Below, piece by piece: positions 6,809 through 10,336 of a stretch of DNA of 10,336 nt (within the stretch, counting starts at the first letter, position 1; the number at the start of each line of letters is the position of its first letter). The position numbers and the translations under genes are program-made. Under the pieces are notes generated by a model. It had not been told where the DNA came from. It saw nothing but the letters and a program-made list of their open reading frames with translations, and did not search any database. Source of the stretch: JAFGJU01 sp964570935 (GTDB lineage Bacteria; Eisenbacteria; RBG-16-71-46; JAFGJU01); the NCBI GenBank assembly GCA_964570935.1, contig CAZMZP010000058.1, positions 1-10,336 of the forward strand, given 5' to 3'.

Positions 6809-6837
6809 TTGACAAAGAAAACCCCCTAAACTAGGTT
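6809..6837 (+). promoter_or_regulatory. probable promoter of the acyltransferase-glycosyltransferase unit
   Basis: A perfect -35 TTGACA (6809-6814) is followed after 17 bp by TAGGTT (6832-6837), a weak -10. Transcription would start near 6844, giving a leader of about 40 nt to ATG 6887. A dyad (AAAACC 6818-6823 with GGTTTT 6834-6839, and CCTA-AAC-TAGG at 6825-6835) overlaps the spacer and the -10, as an operator would. Confidence 0.5.
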
Positions 6838-6886
6838 TTGGTGAACGACTGACCCCCCGGACCGATGTTCACGGAGTCCTGTATCG

Positions 6887-7771
6887 ATGTTTTCCCTTTT
6901 TTTGTTCAGCGTTCTGAGTCGTTCCGTTTCGGCGATACCGCCCGGCCTGGGTTACTTTCTTGCCAGAGCCATGGTGCCGTTTCACTACTATTGTTTCCCT
7001 TCCAGAAGGGCCGCGGTGCGGTCCAACGTCCGCCACGTACTGCGCAACTCGGCCTCTCCGAGATTCAAGGGCATGGGGGAGAAGCAGGCGGCCATGCTTA
7101 TCTTCCGTAGTTTCAATGAGTTCCTATATGAATTTTTCAAGATACCCGGTCTTGACAGACAGAAGATAGAGCAGTCGGTCACGTTCGAGGGGCTCGAGAA
7201 CCTGAGCTCCGCCTTGTCGGGCGGCAAGGGCGCAGTCATCGCCACTGCTCACATAGGAAACTGGGAGTTCGGCGGCGCTGCCCTGGCGATGTTGGGCTAC
7301 AAGCTGCACGTGGTGGCGGGGGTGCAGTTCAACGACTGGTTTTCCGAGCACGTAAAGGACATGAAGCGAAGGCTCGACATAAGCGTGGTCTCGCCCGAGG
7401 AGGGCTACAGGGCCTTGTTCCGTGCTCTTCACAACAACGAGTGTGTCGTCCTCCTGGTTGACGGAGACGTGTTCGTGGAAGGCCTCAGCATGGAGCTTTT
7501 CTCGAAGCCTGCCAGGATTCCGTCGGGAGCGGCCGCGCTGTCGCTCAGGACCATGGCCCCTGTTGTGCCCGGCTACATAAAGAGAGAGGGGCCGTTCAGC
7601 TTCAGGCTCTGCTTCGATAAGCCCATGCTTCCCGATCCGCAGGGAGACAAGACACGAGACGTCGAAAAGCTCACCGAAGCGATCATGTCCAGAGTGGAGG
7701 TCTACATAGAGCAGAACCTGGACCAGTGGTGCATCTTCAGGGACGTGTGGCCCGCTGCGTCGAAGCAGTGA
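6887..7771 (+). CDS. LpxL/HtrB-family lysophospholipid acyltransferase
   Basis: This 294-residue membrane-associated acyltransferase belongs to the lipid A biosynthesis acyltransferase family (LpxL, LpxM, PatA and relatives), which moves an acyl chain from acyl-ACP or acyl-CoA to a lipid-linked sugar at the inner membrane. The catalytic HX4E motif is seen as HIGNWE (His122, Glu127). Further family blocks follow: VVLLVDGDVF (187-196, in the place of the usual DQD motif), then FSKPARIPSGAAALSLRT (205-222) with APVVPGYI after it. The N-terminus is hydrophobic, giving a membrane anchor. The start is ATG 6887 with GGAG 10 nt upstream. The GT4 glycosyltransferase begins 22 bp after its stop, so the two are likely co-transcribed. 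That pairing recalls PatA next to PimA in phosphatidylinositol mannoside synthesis. Whether the acceptor here is lipid A or another glycolipid cannot be read from the sequence. Confidence 0.9.
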   Translation: MFSLFLFSVLSRSVSAIPPGLGYFLARAMVPFHYYCFPSRRAAVRSNVRHVLRNSASPRFKGMGEKQAAMLIFRSFNEFLYEFFKIPGLDRQKIEQSVTFEGLENLSSALSGGKGAVIATAHIGNWEFGGAALAMLGYKLHVVAGVQFNDWFSEHVKDMKRRLDISVVSPEEGYRALFRALHNNECVVLLVDGDVFVEGLSMELFSKPARIPSGAAALSLRTMAPVVPGYIKREGPFSFRLCFDKPMLPDPQGDKTRDVEKLTEAIMSRVEVYIEQNLDQWCIFRDVWPAASKQ

Positions 7772-7793
7772 GGGTCCGGCTCGCATTACTCGT

Positions 7794-9071
7794 ATGGCAA
7801 CTAGATTCTCCCCGACAAGAGACGCCGCTGCACGCGGCACCTGCGCTTGCGGCGCGAAGAAGCCCGCTGCCGGCACTCCTGCCGGAGACAGCGGAGTGAG
7901 CAGACCGTCCGCCGACTCCGGGCCCGGCCGCTCGCTCAACATCGCCATCGTCACGCACGCCTACTATCCGCAGTTCGGTGGCGTGAGCGAGCACGTTCAC
8001 CACACGTGTCTCGAGCTCAGGAAGCGGGGCCACAGGGTCACCGTCATCACTTGCGGCCACAGGAACCACAACTCCGCAGCCGAGACGGACGTCGTGCGCA
8101 TCGGCGGCAACGTCCTCGTGCCGTACAACGGCGCCTTCGTCAACCTGACTGTCGGCTGGAACGTTTACGGGAAGATGAAGCGCGTCCTCTCCGAGGGCCG
8201 GTTCGACGTGGTCCACGTGCACTGCCCCCTGATTCCGGTCCTGCCGCTCGCAGCTACAAGGATGTCCAGGGACGCGGCCCTGTTCGGTACGTTCCACGCT
8301 TCGGGTCGGTCCAGCGCCGCCTATTCGATTTTCCGGCCGTTTCTGAGGAAGTACTACAGGAGGCTGGACGGAAAGATCGCCGTCAGCAGGCCGGCCCAGG
8401 AGTTCGTGGGGAAATACTTCGGCGGAGAGTACAGGATAATCCCGAACGGAGTGGACCCCGACAGGTTCAGTCCCGACCGGCCGCCTGCCGAGGGTCTGAA
8501 CGACGGCCGGCTCAACGTTCTGTTTGTGGGAAGGCCCGACCCGAGGAAGGGATTGGAGCATCTGATAAGGGCGATGGGGATCGTGCGGGCCAACAGCCGT
8601 TCTCCGGTCCGGCTCGTCGTCGTGGGAGACGGACCGCGGAGGCGGCACTACGAGGCGATGGTGAGGAACCTGCCGCCGGGTTCTGCCGTGTTCACGGGCA
8701 GCGTCAGTCCAGACGTGCTGCCGGGGTATTTCTCCGGCGCCCACGTTTTCTGCTCGCCTGCCACAATGAACGAGAGCTTCGGTATTGTGCTCCTGGAGGC
8801 CATGGCCTCGGCGGTGCCAGTGGTGGCCTCCGACATACCGGGGTACAGGTCGGTCGTCTCTCACGGCCAGGACGGGCTCCTGTGTCGGCCCGCGGACGCG
8901 CAGGAGATGGCCAGGGCCATCCTGCTTTTGCTGAATGACGGCGCTCTCAGGAGGGAGATGGGGGCAAGGGGCCGCGACAAGGCGCTGAGGTTCTCCTGGA
9001 GCAACATAGCGCGGGAAATAGAAGGCTACTACCTGGAGGCAGTGAAGGCGAAGTCTCGAACGCGGTTCTAG
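7794..9071 (+). CDS. GT4-family (PimA-like) glycosyltransferase
   Basis: This GT-B fold retaining glycosyltransferase transfers a sugar from a nucleotide-sugar to a lipid or glycan acceptor on the cytoplasmic membrane face. With ATG 7794 it has 425 residues. The N-terminal Rossmann domain opens with LNIAIVTHAYYPQFGGVSEHV (from residue 48), with the Gly-Gly acceptor/donor loop. The donor domain has IPNGVDPDRF (216-225), FVGRPDPRKG (Arg247 and Lys252, the diphosphate-binding pair) and NESFGIVLLEAMASAVPVV, carrying the EX7E pair Glu327/Glu335. The overall pattern is closest, in my recognition, to PimA-type mannosyltransferases. The start is uncertain: the first 47 residues are low-complexity and outside the conserved fold, ATG 7794 has no Shine-Dalgarno, and GTG 7896 has GGAG 8 nt upstream; 7794 is given as the outer limit. 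It lies 22 bp after the acyltransferase gene and probably acts on the same lipid. Confidence 0.9.
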   Translation: MATRFSPTRDAAARGTCACGAKKPAAGTPAGDSGVSRPSADSGPGRSLNIAIVTHAYYPQFGGVSEHVHHTCLELRKRGHRVTVITCGHRNHNSAAETDVVRIGGNVLVPYNGAFVNLTVGWNVYGKMKRVLSEGRFDVVHVHCPLIPVLPLAATRMSRDAALFGTFHASGRSSAAYSIFRPFLRKYYRRLDGKIAVSRPAQEFVGKYFGGEYRIIPNGVDPDRFSPDRPPAEGLNDGRLNVLFVGRPDPRKGLEHLIRAMGIVRANSRSPVRLVVVGDGPRRRHYEAMVRNLPPGSAVFTGSVSPDVLPGYFSGAHVFCSPATMNESFGIVLLEAMASAVPVVASDIPGYRSVVSHGQDGLLCRPADAQEMARAILLLLNDGALRREMGARGRDKALRFSWSNIAREIEGYYLEAVKAKSRTRF

Positions 9072-9076
9072 TGCAT

Positions 9077-9104
9077 GCCGCCGGCTGTCCCATGTGCCCG
9101 CGGC
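9077..9104. terminator. candidate hairpin between convergent genes
   Basis: GCCGCCGGC (9077-9085) pairs with GCCCGCGGC (9096-9104) with one mismatch across a 10-nt loop. It lies in the 40-bp gap between two convergent genes, where a two-way terminator would be expected. No T-run follows on either strand, so it is not a classical intrinsic terminator. Confidence 0.3.
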
Positions 9105-9111
9105 GCCTCTC

Positions 9112-9711
9112 TCACAAGATCGCCCTGCCCTCTCCCAGGATCTCGTTCACGGCCTGCCTGAAGAAGTCCGACTCGACGGCCGCCTGCACTCCCACTCGCT
9201 CCTTGTACGTGTCCCAGGAACGGGCAATTTCCCTGCCCAAGTAGGCCAGCGTCTTGCCTTCTGCAAGCCCCCTGTCCCTGCTGTCCCTGTTGTAGAACAG
9301 AATGTCAGAGACGAGCGCTCTGGCCAGCATGCTGGGGTCCTCTTCCACGGACTTGAACGGAAACGCGGACTGGGCAGGCGCCGGCGCAGCCGCCATGCGC
9401 GCGGGCTGCTTTGGCACAGCCTGGGGCTCCGGCGAAGCCGCGGGAGGCGCGGGTGGAGGAGCGGGCTCGGGCGGGGGAACAGGCTCCGGTGGCGGAGCGG
9501 GCTCGCAAGGCGGAGCAAGCTCGGATGAGAGACTGGCCACGACGTCCTTGCCGAACAGCTTCTCAGCCAGACTCTCCTGCTTCTCCTCTTCCGGGAGTTT
9601 TACCTCGAACACAGTCCTGCACTTGGGGCACCTCACTTTGACGCCAAGAGGTCCTATCTTGTCGTCCGAGACTTTGTACTTGGTGCCGCATCCTACGCAC
9701 GAAACAATCAT
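9112..9711 (-). CDS. zinc-ribbon protein with proline-rich linker and conserved C-terminal tail
   Basis: This 199-residue protein has three parts. Residues 1-36 form an MJ0042-type zinc ribbon with CxxC pairs at 5/8 and 28/31 (SCVGCGTKYKV and VRCPKC), which binds a structural Zn. Residues about 60-118 are Ala/Pro/Glu-rich with tandem PPPEP units, a flexible linker. Residues about 127-199 (ALVSDILFYN, REIARSWDTYKERVG, FFRQAVNEILG) are predicted helical and resemble the tail of zinc-ribbon proteins I associate with Myxococcus-like bacteria; the function there is not known to me. No membrane helix was seen. The start is ATG 9711, where the ribbon begins and AAGG lies 7 nt upstream; the frame extends to 9768 without support. 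It follows recG on the same strand by 81 bp and could be co-transcribed. A part in nucleic-acid or protein binding is possible, not shown. Confidence 0.82.
   Translation of the reverse strand: MIVSCVGCGTKYKVSDDKIGPLGVKVRCPKCRTVFEVKLPEEEKQESLAEKLFGKDVVASLSSELAPPCEPAPPPEPVPPPEPAPPPAPPAASPEPQAVPKQPARMAAAPAPAQSAFPFKSVEEDPSMLARALVSDILFYNRDSRDRGLAEGKTLAYLGREIARSWDTYKERVGVQAAVESDFFRQAVNEILGEGRAIL
9436..9513 (-). repeat. Pro-rich coding repeat (PPPEPx units)
   Basis: Residues about 67-92 of the zinc-ribbon protein repeat a six-residue unit (EPAPPP, EPVPPP, EPAPPP) encoded by near-identical 18-bp units. It is likely length-variable between strains and a source of assembly or frameshift error. Confidence 0.6.
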
Positions 9712-9792
9712 GACTCCACCTTTACCGCGATTCGGGGGCTGAACAAGCACACTCCGACAGCTAAACAAGCAAGAAATGAGCCAAGCGCGGCG

Positions 9793-10336
9793 TCACGAGG
9801 ACGGGAGAGCAGCGGACAGGTCCCTCAGTTCGTTCAGAGTTCTCTTGGCAGGCGCGTTGTCGGGATGAGTGAGCTCGGGGTCCCGCTCCAGCAGCAGGAA
9901 AGCTTCCCTCCTGGCCAGAGACAGCAGCGGCCCGTCTCTCAGGAGGTCGGCTATGCGGAACTCCGGCAATCCGTGCTGCCTCGTCCCGAGGAACTCGCCG
10001 GGGCCCCTTATGGCCAGGTCGGCCTCCGCGATTTTGAACCCGTCGTCGCAGTTTGCAAGTATTCCAAGGCGTCTCGCCGCGTCACCGCCCATCTCGGTTT
10101 CCTTTATCAGAATGCAGTACGATTCGTGCTCGCCGCGCCCCACCCGGCCTCTCAACTGATGGAGCTGGGAGAGTCCGTACCTGTCGGGATGTTCCACTAT
10201 CATGATGGAAGCGTTGGAAACGTCGATCCCCACCTCGATCACCGTGGTGCTGACCAACACACCCATAACGCCTGCGGTGAAGAGTTCCATCACCGCCTTT
10301 TTTTCGGCCACAGGCATGCGCGAATGCAGCAAACCC
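9793..10336 (-). CDS. recG: ATP-dependent DNA helicase RecG, C-terminal part
   Basis: These are the last 181 residues of RecG, the superfamily 2 helicase that remodels stalled replication forks and Holliday junctions; the wedge and first helicase domains lie beyond the right edge. The fragment starts in the second helicase domain: GLLHSRMPVAEKKAVM, then VLVSTTVIEVGIDVSNASIMI (motif V), HPDRYGLSQLHQLRGRVGRG (motif VI with the arginine fingers). The RecG C-terminal part follows, with IAEADLAIRGPGEFLGTRQHG (the 'TRG' region that couples ATP use to DNA movement) and FRIADLLRD. The frame is open through the edge, so no start is called; the TTG at 10332 is an internal Leu codon. It ends with TGA at 9793, 81 bp before the zinc-ribbon gene. 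Confidence 0.96.
   Translation of the reverse strand, partial: GLLHSRMPVAEKKAVMELFTAGVMGVLVSTTVIEVGIDVSNASIMIVEHPDRYGLSQLHQLRGRVGRGEHESYCILIKETEMGGDAARRLGILANCDDGFKIAEADLAIRGPGEFLGTRQHGLPEFRIADLLRDGPLLSLARREAFLLLERDPELTHPDNAPAKRTLNELRDLSAALPSS

Larger units (their letters stand above)
6301..6886. other. non-coding divergent intergenic region, 586 bp
   Basis: This separates the minus-strand hypothetical gene from the plus-strand acyltransferase gene. Frames open across it give arginine-, serine- and proline-rich translations without Shine-Dalgarno sites, so I call no gene. It holds an imperfect inverted repeat at 6375-6400 and, at the right end, the promoter described at 6809-6837. I see no tRNA or other RNA gene. 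Confidence 0.5.

Noticed and set aside
7737..8864. Minus-strand open frame of 375 codons opposite the glycosyltransferase
   Set aside because: Shadow of a gene with clear GT4 motifs; composition (Arg/His/Val/Pro) is not protein-like.
10330..10332. TTG as the start of a 179-residue protein
   Set aside because: It is an internal Leu codon of RecG; the frame stays open to the right edge and the fragment begins in the middle of the helicase domain.

Overview
The window looks like a piece of a moderately to highly GC-rich, Gram-negative-type bacterial chromosome, probably from an uncultured lineage. Markers for this are an MglA-type polarity GTPase, a lipid A-type acyltransferase (LpxL/HtrB family), a PimA-like GT4 glycosyltransferase, a zinc-ribbon protein of a kind I associate with Myxococcus-like and other deep-branching bacteria, and RecG. 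No rRNA, tRNA, CRISPR array or insertion sequence was seen. The taxonomy is an inference from gene content and cannot be pinned to a phylum by reading alone.

Region 1 (1-3600, minus strand) is a metalloid-resistance operon. In transcription order it holds an ArsR-type repressor (3553-3164), a secreted double-thioredoxin-like protein with a Cys-Cys tail (3074-2257, apparently frameshifted at its very start), a MacB/FtsX-type ABC permease with a Cys-Cys pair in its large extracytoplasmic domain (2241-970), its ATPase (967-305) and the first 74 codons of an ACR3 arsenite efflux permease (223 to the edge). A very good sigma70-type promoter (TTGACT, 17 bp, TATACT) and an imperfect dyad over the predicted transcription start lie just in front of arsR. 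Acr3 plus ArsR mark this as an arsenic operon. The ABC pair and the cysteine-rich exported protein between them are the unusual part, and they suggest an ABC-assisted periplasmic step in arsenic handling.

Region 2 (3684-5446, minus) is a long MglA-like GTPase with a roughly 350-residue acidic, proline-rich extension, ending at a strong intrinsic terminator that separates it from the ars operon. A gene-poor stretch (5447-5883) follows, then an unrecognised 138-residue protein gene (6300-5884, minus), then another gene-poor stretch (6301-6886) with a plausible promoter facing right.

Region 3 (6887-9071, plus) is a two-gene unit, an LpxL/HtrB-family acyltransferase followed by a GT4 glycosyltransferase. 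The order resembles the PatA-PimA acyl/mannosyl transferase pair and suggests synthesis of an acylated glycolipid. Region 4 (9112 to the right edge, minus) is the 3' end of recG followed by a zinc-ribbon/proline-rich/helical-tail protein.
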